DNA of 64,000 bases, from assembly GCF_963678635.1 (NCBI RefSeq), contig NC_087067.1:57638388-57702387 (forward strand). Direction: 5' to 3'. This document shows positions 21,793 to 33,067 of the stretch, one piece after another. The number at the start of each line of letters is the position of its first letter. Within the stretch, counting starts at the first letter, position 1. Source of the DNA: Symsagittifera roscoffensis. Lineage: Eukaryota; Xenacoelomorpha; Acoela; Convolutidae. Made by a program: the position numbers and the translations under genes. The notes beneath the pieces are model-generated. The model saw only the letters and a program-made list of their open reading frames with translations. It did not search any database and was not told where the DNA came from.

Positions 21793-23040
21793 ATGCTATC
21801 CTTCCATGAAAGTGCATCTCATTCCTCCTTGGAACTCTTTGACAAAATTTCACTTTTGGAACATGTTCAATGGTCCAACATTCAACAAACTTTTCCTATC
21901 AACTCACTGAATGAAGCTAGTATCGAATTCCAGCTGGAAACAGATCGAAATATATTCCTGGATCTGCAAGAAATTGCTCTAAGTCTCAAATTTTCCGTTC
22001 TTAAGGGGAATCGGAAGATAGAAGATACCGATGATGTCTTCCTAGTTAACAACTTTTTAAACTCGCTTTTCTCAAATGTTTAAGTATTTTTGAATAATGA
22101 GCAAGTGCATACCTCAAACGGTCTTTATCCTCACAAAGCATTCCTATCAAACGAGATATCAGGCACAAAAGGAAGAAAAGAAGCTATAACTATTGGGCAA
22201 AGTTACACATATGAAGCAAACCCTAATGATAAAACTGCGCAAGTTTTTATTGATCGAAAAACGGAAACTCTTAGAGACGAAATTGAAGTGTACGGTCCAC
22301 TTGCAGTTGATTTATTCACCTGTGGTAAATTACTTCTACCAAATGTTAATGTTCGAATAAGACTCATTCGATCACAACCTCAATTTTATCTTTTCACTGA
22401 TAGTACTGAAGAAATTCAAGTAAAAATTACAGCCGCATCTCTTTTCAGCAGACAGGTAGCTATCGATGAACACAAACTCCTGGAAATCAAGTCCAATATA
22501 CGAAAACAACCAGCTGCTTACAACTACATAGAATCTGTCCCAAAAACATATATTATTCCCAAAGGGCAAAACCAATTCATTCAAGAGAACATTTTCAATA
22601 ATGGACCAATTCGATCCCTGGCAATAGCAACGCAAATTAATGGATCTTTTACTGGACAGAAGAAAGAGAACCCTTTCAACTATCGAAAACTTGGTCTTCG
22701 AGAGCTTAAAATTGTTCGCGGAAATCAGATTGTAATCGAAATGAAGTGTGAAGACAACTTGAGACCATTTGTTGAAACCATGGAAGCGTTGAAATTCACG
22801 GATGATGGACCCGGAATTAATCTGAATCACTATGAAAATCATTATGTTTTAGCTTTTGATCTAACTTCTATGCAAGAATCAAATGTTCATTTGTATTACC
22901 CTGATGTTGTAGCAGCTAGCTTGAGAGTTGAATTGTATTTCAGTAAAGCTTTGACGGAAACCATCGAAGTTTTTGTACTGGGAGAAAAACTTGTTACAAC
23001 TTTGATACATGAAACTGGTACTGTCACAAAACATGGATAA
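21793..23040 (+). pseudogene. Major capsid-like protein, copy L3, full length with stop at codon 97
   Basis: 416 codons including the stop, colinear with the intact R1 gene. TAA at 22081-22083 replaces a GAA. This copy keeps the C-terminal part lost at 12051, including YYPDVVAASLRVELYF. The stop codon overlaps the protease ATG (TAATG at 23038-23042). Confidence 0.75.
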
Positions 23041-23340
23041 TGAACAACTTCGAAAATAATTTTTTCTATAGGATCTCTTCGCTACCGATTTCTAGGATGC
23101 TACCCTGCCAATTTCAGCCCAAAAACTCTACCAAAAAATTCCTTTTGTATTGTTAATACAGATGTTGCTACAAGTCCTGGGACACATTGGATACTTATTG
23201 CGAGAAAAGGTGATCAATTTTATTTTGGAGATTCTTTACGAAAAAAAGTTGACCATTACAAAAATATTCAATTCAATGAACCTTTAACACATCTGATAGA
23301 TAAAAACATTCAGAAAATGGACTTATGTGGACTCTATTAA
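23040..23340 (+). pseudogene. Adenain/Ulp1-like cysteine protease, copy L3, broken
   Basis: Adenovirus-type maturation protease, expected to cut capsid precursors. The ATG overlaps the capsid stop. A missing T near 23065 shifts the frame; beyond it the sequence reads CYPANFSPKTLPKNSF, then GTHWILIARKGDQFYFGDS with the catalytic His (THW) and the acidic residue (GDS). The nucleophile Cys is kept in MDLCGLY (TGT at 23326-23328), but a TAA follows at 23338-23340. In R1 the frame continues about 45 codons beyond this point. Confidence 0.7.
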
Positions 23341-23499
23341 ATTTATTTTGCCTATACTCTATACTCAAATTGTAAAATTTTTGTTGTTGATGATTATTAT
23401 ATGCGTTTTTTTTTTCACAGTACTTGTAATTCACTCTTTTTCACAACTATATTTCACAAACAGGTAATACGAAACTTCTTTTTTTGAGTCTGAGCAACC

Positions 23500-24171
23500 T
23501 CAAAAATTAAGCTTCTTTTTCACTTTCTTTGCTTGACTGTGAATATCCACTTTTTCTCCATTCGATAACAGAAGATGCGATCTGTCCAACGTCTCATTCG
23601 GGGTGTCCGTTTCCTTTTGAAATAAAGAGTCGAACTTTCTCTTTCTATTTACATGCGGAGAAGTGAATAGAATAGGGGACATAGCATTCGGAAATGGAGT
23701 TTATTCTTTATTTTCTTTATCACTTGTCTCTTTCCCGCTTTCTCTGGGAATCACTCTATCCCAGTCATTTTCTAAATTCCAAATCAACTCAAACTCCTCC
23801 TGAGCCATTACAAGTCCTAATTGGTTTTCCGTCATCGGTTGCTTACACACATCATAATCACAAAAATGATGACGCACACTTTGTGGAATTGTTGTAATAT
23901 CCATATTTTCTCTAACGTTGAGGGATCGTTTTTTAATTTTATTCCAATAAAAGTCAACTTCTACTTGCTCATCGTGAATATCCGAATCCACTGTACCGAC
24001 ATAATTATTGTACTCTTTAAAAAGAACCTCCGGAATAGTTGCCACATCACGGACCTCCCATTATCCTTTCCTTGTTTCGAAAGTTTTTACAATCACAACA
24101 TCTTCTCCATATGATGGAATGTACATGAATATTTTTCTCCAATCACAAACTGTTATCTCTTTGATCGACAT
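23500..24171 (-). pseudogene. Unrecognised element gene on the opposite strand
   Basis: Convergent with the protease. ATG at 24171 begins MSIKEITVCDW; codon 37 is TAA (24063-24061) and the same frame then runs to 23701 with an acidic, helix-rich part (MTENQLGLVMAQEEFELIW). One frame over, from about 23682 to 23500, a basic tail with NRKRKFDS and KKVKKKLNF follows, possibly a nuclear-localisation or DNA-binding end of the same protein. Original length about 215 residues. I do not recognise the family. R1 and R2 retain only the 3' half, because a deletion of about 355 bp removes 23881-24236. Confidence 0.5.
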
Positions 24172-24236
24172 AATCTAAGAATAAAAAGCAGTTCACATTC
24201 TCAATCGTTCAATTTGTGAGAGCAAAAAAACTTCTG

Positions 24237-24960
24237 ATCTAAATGCAGGATTCAACTGAAAAGAGTAGAAAACATTGCCAGTAATTTTTCTAAGTGTTTT
24301 TTCGTAACTTTCCGAAAGAGCACGGGTCTGAATCCAAAAAGTCAACTTTCTCGAAAACTACTGGGAATTAAGCAATTTTTATGAAGAAAAAGTGCTCTAC
24401 TTTCACTGCGAAGCAGTGAAAGTCGGGATTTTTGCGTAGAATAAAAATAAGTAGAAAAATTGGGGAAAAAATTCAAAAAAAACTCGCAAGGGTCTATATA
24501 CAATATATAAGTACTTAATTGTGAAATAAAAGTGACATCGGTTTTTTTTTGCTCGAAGAACAATTTTTGAATTATTATTAATATTTCTTTTTGCGAGAGT
24601 GATAAACATCTTATCTGTTGGCTATATTTAACTTAGAAGTGTAGAACACATTGCCAGTAATTTTTCTAAGTAATTTTTCGTAATTTTGCGTAAGAGCACG
24701 GGTCTGAATCCAAAAAAGTCGATTTTCTCGAAAACTACCGGGAATTAAGCGATTTTTATGAAGAAAAAGTGCTCTACTTTCACTGCGAAGCAGTGAAAGT
24801 CGGGATTTTTGCGTAGAAAAAAAATAAATTTAAAAAATTTGGGAAAAAATTTTGAAAAAAATACTCGCAAGAGTCTATATATATAATATATGAGTACTTT
24901 ATTGAGAAATAAAAGTGATACAACAATTTTTTTTCACCTGACAAAACAGTTTTTTTTATT
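24237..24960. repeat. Two tandem units of about 376 bp, each with a perfect hairpin
   Basis: Units start near 24273 and 24649 (CATTGCCAGTAAT). Each contains AGAGCACGGGTCTGAATCC and a 23-bp perfect inverted repeat, CTTTCACTGC-GAA-GCAGTGAAAG, at 24400-24422 and 24777-24799. The units also occur in inverted form at about 35.4-36.0 kb and 48.2-48.8 kb. They lie just outside the last element gene and may be its right subterminal region. Confidence 0.6.
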
Positions 24961-26906
24961 ATTTATTATTTGTTTTTCATCTGAAGACCAGAAAATGATT
25001 GGGTTACAGAACGAAGGGTGGAATTCATCTCATTGATAGAAAAAGAAAAAAGTTCCCTGAACCCTTCAGTGGGAAAAAAATTTCAACCTTAAATTGTAAA
25101 AAAATGAAAAATTAAAGGAAAGAAATCTTACTGGATGAATGACTGGAGTCACTGAAAAGTTGGGAGACGGATGAACAAGCAAAAGGGTTTGAAGTTTGAG
25201 TGAGATATTGGAGGCAGGATCGACTGACAAATTAAGCTGTGTAAGGTAGTAAAGAAATTGTGAGCAAGATAATGAAATAAGAATCTAATGCAAAACGTTT
25301 ATTAAGCAATTTTAAGAAAAGACTAATAGGGATTTCACTTTATAGGAAAAGCAGATTGTGGAAATCTTTAGATAGTACAACTTAAAGGAAAACTCTTTTG
25401 GAGAACCGAATGGGAAAAAAATAAATTATAAATTGCTCGAAATGAAAGAATGATTCAATTGATCTAACTTATGGAATAGATTGTCAAGTTTTCAATTATT
25501 TTATCAAAGCAGATTCGGAAATTTGAGAACTCAAAAAACTCAAGTGATTTGTTTTGGAGACAAGTTAGGATGCAAACTTTAATTAAATATTGCAAACTAG
25601 GAAGCAAATTTTAATTAAATATTGCTAGAAAAAGACTCGATGAGAAACGTTCAGGAAAAAAATATTGGAGTTTTTGATTGATCAAATGTTAGAGATTGAG
25701 AGATAGATAAATCAACAAGAGTAGCTGAAGAAATTGAATTGAAATATAATCAAATCAGATGAAACTCAAGCAAAAGAAGTGATTGTGAGAGATTTAACTT
25801 TTTTGTTTCTAAGTTTTGAGACTGAAATTGTTAGGAACTACGAGAAAAGCAACAATGAGATATAATAAAACTGAACCTGAACTGTGATGTAGATTGATCA
25901 AGAAAAACTTCTATTGGTTCATTCAATTGAATTTCTTTCATTGGCTAAACATAAGTTTAGGAATACAATGAAGCTGAAAACTTTTAAATTCAATAGTTTA
26001 TAGAAAGATGTTTAATCAAGGATAATTAACTTTCAGGGGGCTTAGGGAATTATCTTAGATTGAACATTATTAACCCAGAAAAATAGATAAAGTTAATTCA
26101 GTTCAATTCCCGATAAGCTGATAATCTTCAGTGAGATTCAAATCAAATACAAAAAATAACTTCAAGTGAAAAAAATTAATCTGATAAGAGTTTGTTTCCC
26201 TCAGCGATGTCACAGAGTTATCCACTTAATTAACAATTGGACAAAATTCCCCCAATGATTCCGGTCATATACCCCAAAAATTAACGCAGGTGAAAACATT
26301 AATCTGATCAGATCTTTATTACGACCTCTGAGAAAAAAAAGATTAGGCTAATTGAGTAACATAGTCACGCAACCTTGACAAGTTGACCTCTCTCCGAAAA
26401 CAGGCTTGACCTCTTGTTGCGCTATACTACTATTGTCATTGGAAATGATTAACTTCAGTATCAGCAAAGCCTAGCAACGTAAAGAATTAAAAATCGGGTT
26501 TTAAATCATCTTAAACAGATAACTTCTAAAGCCTGTCAATAACAGCGACTTTAGATGGAACAAAGTCAAATAACGACAGCTATTAGACATTCAGAATCAC
26601 CCAAAAATAACATTTGAGATCGAACAAACTGCAGTCGAAAATTCAACTTGAACAAAAAGTGTCCAGAAAGAAACTCTTCGCGAGATTATTGCAACATAGG
26701 AAACAAAATCATAAAGGGCCGGTGCGCATACTTCAACCTTTTCCAGAAATATCACTTTCTAAGAGCAGGCGCATTAAATAAAACTGGATAACAAAAAAAT
26801 AAACAAACCTAATAAAACTTTTCATTTTGATCGCTCGAGTCAGATTTGAAAGGGCTTCATTGCAATATAACATGGCCAACAGAAGGTTCGACAAGTGCAA
26901 AACAAG
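24961..26906. other. AT-rich non-coding stretch
   Basis: No gene, RNA gene or repeat recognised. The inverted counterpart lies at 33696-35440, with small indels. The end near 26733-26903 contains a short open stretch mirrored at 33696-33866; I do not consider it a gene. Confidence 0.5.
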
Positions 26907-27963
26907 GTTGTTTAAATAAAAGTACTTTGTAGTTCGTAGTACTAAATATTTTTTCAAATAAACTTATTTCGGATTCGTAGCTTTCGTCCAAGTTTCTGTC
27001 GGCTCATTTTTCAGTTTTTTTTTTTCAAATGAATTTGTTATGATTTGTTACGTTTCTCTTTAGCAATACAGTGCTGATTTAAATTATCCGGACAAAACGA
27101 ACAAAACTTGAATTTTCGAAAGCGTTTTTCTCAAATTGGGTTAAGATTAGACAAAAAGTGAAGAGGACAGAAGTTGCTTAGAATTTCACCAGAATTATTA
27201 TGGTGCCATTTTTTCTCCGAAATTCTCAACAAAAATTTTACCGCAAAAATGGGTCATTTTGGCTTTTTTCAATTAATCAAAAATTACGATGAAACTACTT
27301 TGTTAATTGATATGAAAATTATATCACAGGAAGCCTCTTACGCAGCTCAACAAAGTTTAAGAAGGGTTAAATCTCCAAAAACCAGTATAAATGAAAAAAA
27401 TTTCACTTGATAGTCAATAAATGTGATTTTTACTATATAAAACCCAGAATCTCCGTTTAAAAATAAATTTTAAACAATTTGCGCAAATTTTTGGAGATTT
27501 AACCCTTCTTAAACTTTGTTGAACTGCGTAAGAGGCTTCCTGTGATATAAATTTCATATCAATTAACAAAGTAGTTTCATCGTAATTTTTGATTAATTGA
27601 AAAAAGCCAAAATGACCCATTTTTGCGGTAAAATTTTTGTTGAGAATTTCGGAGAAAAAATGGCACCATAATAATTCTGGTGAAATTTTAAGCAACTTCT
27701 GTCCTCTTCACTTTTTGTCTAATCTTAACCCAATTTGAGAAAAACGCTTTCGAAAATTCAAGTTTTGTTCGTTTTGTCCGGATAATTTAAATCAGCACTG
27801 TATTGCTAAAGAGAAACGTAACAAATCATAACAAATTCATTTGAAAAAAAAAAAACTGAAAAATGAGCCGACAGAAACTTGGACGAAAGCTACGAATCCG
27901 AAATAAGTTTATTTGAAAAAATATTTAGTACTACGAACTACAAAGTACTTTTATTTAAACAAC
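26907..27963. repeat. Palindrome 1 (arms about 475 bp, spacer about 106 bp)
   Basis: 26907-27381 is the reverse complement of 27488-27963 with few mismatches. The inner 313 bp of each arm are transposon-like (27069-27800); the outer 160 bp are host flank that also occurs at 31380-31560. Confidence 0.85.
27069..27800. mobile_element. Tc1/mariner-like terminus in head-to-head arrangement
   Basis: The ends read CAGTGCTGATTTAAATTATC and its reverse complement, preceded and followed by TA (27067-27068, 27801-27802). CAGTGCTG-like ends and TA target duplication are typical of the Tc1/mariner superfamily. There is no transposase. The intact empty site (TTTAGCAATATAATTTCC) is seen at 31549-31566. 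Since the flanks are also inverted, this looks like one transposon end plus flank duplicated in inverted orientation. Confidence 0.55.
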
Positions 27964-28003
27964 ATTAACAAGTTTTCATTCGAGATTTTAATAAAGTTCA
28001 TAC

Positions 28004-28690
28004 CTTCAATTTGGCTTTGTTCAGCCATGGCCATCATGATATTCTGCAGACATGCCATGTATGACTCTAGAGCCCTCCAGCTTGCAGTGTCATGCAACAC
28101 CATGTCACTGCTTCCTCCTCCCGCTGGACTCAAACGACCACTTTGATCATTTAAACTATCATTGTCACTTCGGTCACTTTTGTCTGTGTCCATTCTCTCG
28201 TCCGATGAGTCGCATTGTCGAACTATGAAGACCTAAGGCACTCATGAAAACATACAATGATTATTCAAATATCTTTTTAAATTAACCGTAAAAATCGAAT
28301 GCTCAGTTTCAATTTCTCCGCTGCTAGATCTCGGAAGAAGCTGTAACATTCAATGCCACACGCTCTCACAAGAGCCCCAGCATTGCAAGCAGCCGCTTTT
28401 CTCACTCTATTCTCAGCGCAGTCCAATTTCTTCACAATAACATCGTTCCACGGGGTCAATTTGTTACTTGCCAGACAATTCTGACCTCTTATATGCGGCA
28501 AAAGAATACAAAACGCTTCAAGACAGCCAAGCTGGGCTGCCCAAAAAGAGTTTGCAGAGATGAGTTGCAAAAACCTGGCTAGAAGGAGTGATTTACTAGC
28601 TTCATTGTTATCGTTGGTTAAACCCGCCTTTATTCTCTCCAACGCACGATCGCGGACAAGTTTCTGTCGGTCTACTATATCTTTCATGAA
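28004..28690 (-). pseudogene. HEAT-repeat host gene, exons A and B (inverted copy)
   Basis: Exon B is 28232-28004 with acceptor GTGCCTTAG and donor after ACTGAAG. It encodes a Ser/Asp-rich linker (MDTDKSDRSDNDSLND) and WRALESYMACLQNIMMAMAEQ. Exon A is about 28690-28300 (DIVDRQKLVRDRALERI; CLEAFCILLPHIRG; VRKAAACNAGALVRACG), HEAT-like helices. The acceptor of exon A and its first 18 bp are replaced by unrelated sequence, and the donor is lost as in most copies. This copy has several amino acid differences from the + strand copies (SFWAAQLG, NAGALVRACGIEC), so it is among the more diverged. Confidence 0.65.
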
Positions 28691-28798
28691 AATGTATACT
28701 GATTTGAAATTATAATTTATATTTGAATATATATCTCGAAAAGCAACTCTAAAATACTCCACATGTTTATTTGTATCTAAGAAACTTGTATGCAACAT

Positions 28799-29530
28799 AG
28801 CTACTAACTGTTAGTTTTCGCATAGAAAAATGAAACGTGACAAAAAAACTATGTTTTTTGTCTCCTGAACTGCATTTTGCACAAAAATAAATCCGTAGCA
28901 AAACAACTGCAACATCACTAGCTCAACCCTGTATCTCAGATTTGGTGTGTTCGTTTTAGAAAAGTTGAACAAAGTAGGATAAATTGACAAATTGGATACT
29001 TCAAGTCCTTAGAGTTTTCCGTACCAAAATTAACGAGACTTAGCTTGAGCAGGAGAGATACCTCAACCCAGTTTTCCGCTTGAACCTTTAATCTCGGAAT
29101 CGACAGCGTCAATTTGGAAAAATATAGGTTCAAAAAATAGGACAAAAATTGGCTACATACCCAGACCATAACAGTTTCTCTACAAAACTATGGATAAAAC
29201 ACGCCTGCAGATAGGATTAGCTTAACCTGTTCTTTGAACCGTCAAACATATAACTGCTTGGATCGTCTTACACAATAAAAAAAAATTCAAAAACCTAACA
29301 AAATTTCAACAAATTGGTATTTTTGCAGATCCATACCGGTTTCTCTACTTGAATTAATGAGTAGCCGACCGCTTCTGGACGGAAGTTCCCCGCAATTATT
29401 TCTTTCAACTAAACCCTTAATTTATCATCGAAACAGTTTCAAAAAACGGTAGAAACTTCATTGAACTTTTCTCAAACTCTTAACGGTTTTTCAAAAAAGT
29501 AGGTTGTATACGCCAATGCAGGGAATATAA
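28799..29530. other. Upstream/intronic host flank, inverted
   Basis: No gene. Reverse complement of the flank upstream of exon A seen at 41141-41690, including the GGTCTGGGTA and CTGCAGATAGG segments. Confidence 0.5.
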
Positions 29531-30293
29531 CCAAAACCTGTTCTCTTCCACCAATCTTAGATTGAACAGGGTCTTTTCTGAGAAAAAAAAGAAAAGAAGT
29601 CTTCTCAATTCCCTGGTATTGAGACTTTCCAAGCCTAGGGAGCGGAATAAGATTAAAAGAGATTAGCAGAATATGCAAACGAACCAAGGCAACAGCTGGT
29701 CTTTCCATTGGTACAATCAATTACATCAATTAACAAATAGAGGTTCGAAGATTGAAATTGCTTTCGGATAATTCGGTAAAAATTACCGTAAAAGTTGAAG
29801 CTTAATAACTCATAACTTCACTCGAGTTAAGCATTTGCATTAGAAAATGCTTCAATTTTAATCTGGTGACTACATTGATTGCAATAGTTTTTGACTTTTT
29901 GAATTATAAAGTTTATTTTAAATAGGATAAGTTTATTGCAATCAATGTAGTGACCAGATTAAAATTGAAGCAATTTCTAATGCAAATGCTTAACTCCAGT
30001 AAAGTTATGAGTTTTTTAAATTTCAATATTTACTGTCATTTTTACCAAAGTATTCGAAAGCAATTTTAATCTTCGAACCTCTATTTGTCAATTGATGTAA
30101 TTAATTGTACCAATAGAAAAATCAGCTGTTGCCTTAGTTCGTTTGCATATTCTGCTAGTCTCTTTTTATCTTATTCTACTCCCTAGGCTTGAAAAATTTC
30201 ATTGCCAGGGAATTTGGACACTTTTTTTCTGTTTTCTCAGAAAATACCCTGTTGAATCTAAGATTAGTGGTTTGATGAAGAGAATAGGTTGTG
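29531..30293. repeat. Palindrome 2 core (arms 29531-29886 and 29934-30293)
   Basis: The two arms are imperfect reverse complements around a 47-bp spacer; the inner ends read ATTGATTGCAATA and TATTGCAATCAAT. Continuing outward, 27964-29530 matches 30494-31410 across the gap in reverse, so the full palindrome arm is about 1.9 kb. No gene. Confidence 0.75.
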
Positions 30294-30493
30294 NNNNNNN
30301 NNNNNNNNNNNNNNNNNNNNNNNNNNNNNNNNNNNNNNNNNNNNNNNNNNNNNNNNNNNNNNNNNNNNNNNNNNNNNNNNNNNNNNNNNNNNNNNNNNNN
30401 NNNNNNNNNNNNNNNNNNNNNNNNNNNNNNNNNNNNNNNNNNNNNNNNNNNNNNNNNNNNNNNNNNNNNNNNNNNNNNNNNNNNNNNNNNNNN
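30294..30493. other. Assembly gap, 200 N
   Basis: Exactly 200 N, likely a scaffold placeholder. From the mirror arm, about 700 bp should be present here, so the size is not to scale. Confidence 0.95.
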
Positions 30494-30657
30494 TGTCACG
30501 TTTCATTTTTGTAGGCGAGAAACTAAGAGTTAGTTGCTATGTTGCATACATGTTTGTTAGATACAAATAAACATGTAGAATAATTGAGAGATGCTTTTCG
30601 AGATATATATTCAAATATATAAAATAATTTCAAATCAGTATAAATTTTTTTCTTCAG

Positions 30658-31357
30658 TTGGAGATTAATGTTGTGAAAGATATAGTAGACCGACAGAAAC
30701 TTGTCCGCGATCGTGCGTTGGAGAGAATAAAGGCGGATTTAACCAACGATAACAATGAAGCTAGTAAATCACTCCTTCTAGCCAGGTTTTTGCAACTTAT
30801 CTCTGCGAATTTTTATTGGGCAGCCCAGCTTGGCTGTCTTGAAGCGTTTTGTATTCTTTTGCCGCATATAAGAGGTCAGAAATGTCTAGCAAGTGACAAG
30901 TTGACCTCGTGGAACGATGTTATTGTGAAGAACTTGGACTGCGCTAAGAGTAGAGTGAGAAAAGCGGCTGCTTGTTGTGCTGGGGCTCTTGTGAGAGCGT
31001 GTGGCTTCGATTGCTACAGCTTCTTCCGAGATCTAGCAGCTGGAGAAATTGAAACTGAGCATTCGATTTTTACGGTTAATTTAAAAAGATATTTGAATAA
31101 TCATTGTATGTTTTCATGAGTGCCTTAGGTCTTCATAGTTCGACAATGCGACTCATCGGACGAGAGAATGGACACAGACAATAGTGACCGAAGTGACAAT
31201 GATAGTTTAAATGATCAAAGTGGTCGTTTGAGTCCAGCGGGAGGAGGAAGCAGTGACATGGTGTTGCATGACACTTCAAGCTGGAGGGCTCTAGAGTCAT
31301 ACATGGCATGTCTGCAGAATATCATGATGGCCATGGCTGAACAAAGCCAAACTGAAG
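30658..31357 (+). pseudogene. HEAT-repeat host gene, exons A and B, copy c1
   Basis: Exon A starts at 30658 after TTTCTTCAG; exon B is 31129-31357 with donor GTATGAA. Relative to other copies an extra T (GCAGCTGGAG) shifts the end of exon A, so that its frame happens to be in phase with exon B if GTTAAT at 31075 is used as donor (54-bp intron). The expected donor (GTAATC, seen only at 54804) is CTGAGC here. Upstream sequence is cut by the gap. Confidence 0.6.
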
Positions 31358-31716
31358 GTATGAATTTTATTAAAATCTCGAATGAAAACTTGTTAATGAT
31401 GTTTAAATAAATGTACTTCGTAGTTCGTAGTACTAAATATTTTTTCAAATAAACTTATTTCGGATTCGTAGCTTTCGTCCAAGTTTCTGTCGGCTCATTT
31501 TTCAGTTTTTTTTTTCAAATGAATTTGTTATGATTTGTTACGTTTCTTTTTAGCAATATAATTTCCAAAAAATGGTTTTTATTTTAATTGAAACTGTTTC
31601 ATTTTCAAGTGACTTGTAATCGGCATGTACTTTCTTCCAGTAAAGAACTTTTCTTACATAGTTTGCTGCACGTAATTCTTACATGCACGTATATCACTAA
31701 CTGCAAATACTTCTGA

Positions 31717-31823
31717 CATGGTTATCCATAGGATCTGGTATCCATAAGACATGGTATCCATGGTATCCATAGGACATGGTATCCATAAGATCGAACATGG
31801 TATCCATAGTATACATGGTATCT
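31717..31823. repeat. Minisatellite of GGTATCCATA units at the 1.7-kb repeat junction
   Basis: About eight irregular GGTATCCATA/GACAT words. The same array ends the units at 42740-42846 and 44446-44552, and CTGCAGGAG follows each time, marking the start of the next unit. Confidence 0.75.
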
Positions 31824-32368
31824 GCAGGAGTGTTTTATCCATAATTTTTGTAGACAAAACGTTGTGGTCTGGGTAAAAAAAAACAATTTTTTCATTTTGA
31901 CTTAGTTTTTTGAACCTATCGTTTTCTTAATTGACGCTGCCGATTCCGAGATCAAAGGTTCAAGCGAGTTTGTCAAAACGGGTTGGTGAATCTCCCTGCT
32001 CAAGCAACTTCTCGTTAATTTTGGTACGGAAAATTCTATGGACTTGAAGTATCTAATTTCGTCATTTTGTCCTATTTGCTCAGTTTTTCCGAAATGAACA
32101 TACCAAATCTGAGATACAGGGTTCAGCTAGTGATGTTGTAGTTGTTTTGCTACGGATTTATTTTTGTGCAAAATGCATTCAGGAGACAGAAAAAAAACAT
32201 CAATTTTGTCACGTTTCATTTTTGTAGGCGAGAACTAAGAGTTAGTTGCTATGTTGCATACATGTTTGTTAGATACAAATAAACATGTAGAATAATTGAG
32301 AGATGCTTTTCGAGATATATATTCAAATATATAAAATAATTTCAAATCAGTATAAATTTTTTCTTCAG

Positions 32369-33067
32369 TTGGAGATTAATGTTGTGAAAGATATAGTAGA
32401 CCGACAGAAACTTGTCCGCGATCGTGCGTTGGAGAGAATAAAGGCGGATTTAACCAACGATAACAATGAAGCTAGTAAAATCACTCCTTCTAGCCAGGTT
32501 TTTGCAACTTATCTCTGCGAATTTTTATTGGGCAGCCCAGCTTGGCTGTCTTGAAGCGTTTTGTATTTTTTGCCGCATATAAGAGGTCAGAAATGTCTGG
32601 CAAGTGACAAGTTGACCTCGTGGAACGATGTTATTGTGAAGAACTTGGACTGCGCTAAGAGTAGAGTGAGAAAAGCGGCTGCTTGTTGTGCTGGGGCTCT
32701 TGTGAGAGCGTGTGGCTTCGATTGCTACAGCTTCTTCCGAGATCTAGCAGCGGAGAAATTGAAACTGAGCATTCGATTTTTACGGTTAATTTAAAAAGAT
32801 ATTTGAATAATCATTGTATGTTTTCATGAGTGCCTTAGGTCTTCATAGTTCGACAATGCGACTCATCGGACGAGAGAATGGACACAGACAATAGTGACCG
32901 AAGTGACAATGATAGTTTAAATGATCAAAGTGGTCGTTTGAGTCCAGCGGGAGGAGGAAGCAGTGACATGGTGTTGCATGACACTTCAAGCTGGAGGGCT
33001 CTAGAGTCATACATGGCATGTCTGCAGAATATCATGATGGCCATGGCTGAACAAAGCCAAACTGAAG
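32369..33067 (+). pseudogene. HEAT-repeat host gene, exons A and B, copy c2
   Basis: Exon A 32369-32784 with an extra A (GTAAAATC) and a missing C (GTATTTTTTGC), both frameshifts; exon B 32839-33067 is open and keeps both splice signals. Confidence 0.6.

Larger units (their letters stand above)
1259..22840. repeat. Direct tandem duplication, unit about 10.79 kb
   Basis: 1259-12051 is repeated as 12052-22840 with very few differences. The junction at 12050-12052 joins the capsid gene to the middle of protein X, with a shared TC as the only visible microhomology. Differences between units include (CGG)6 versus (CGG)5, an A/G change near 8921 and 19710, T/G at 9011-type positions (AYTQ versus ADTQ in the integrase) and several homopolymer lengths. 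Because the copies differ at substitutions, they are not a simple duplicated contig, although allelic copies joined by the assembler remain possible. Confidence 0.85.

Noticed and set aside
27174-27695. Pair of open frames (ISPELLWCHFFSE...) facing each other in palindrome 1
   Set aside because: Both are the same transposon-terminal sequence read in the two arms; no domain and no start context.
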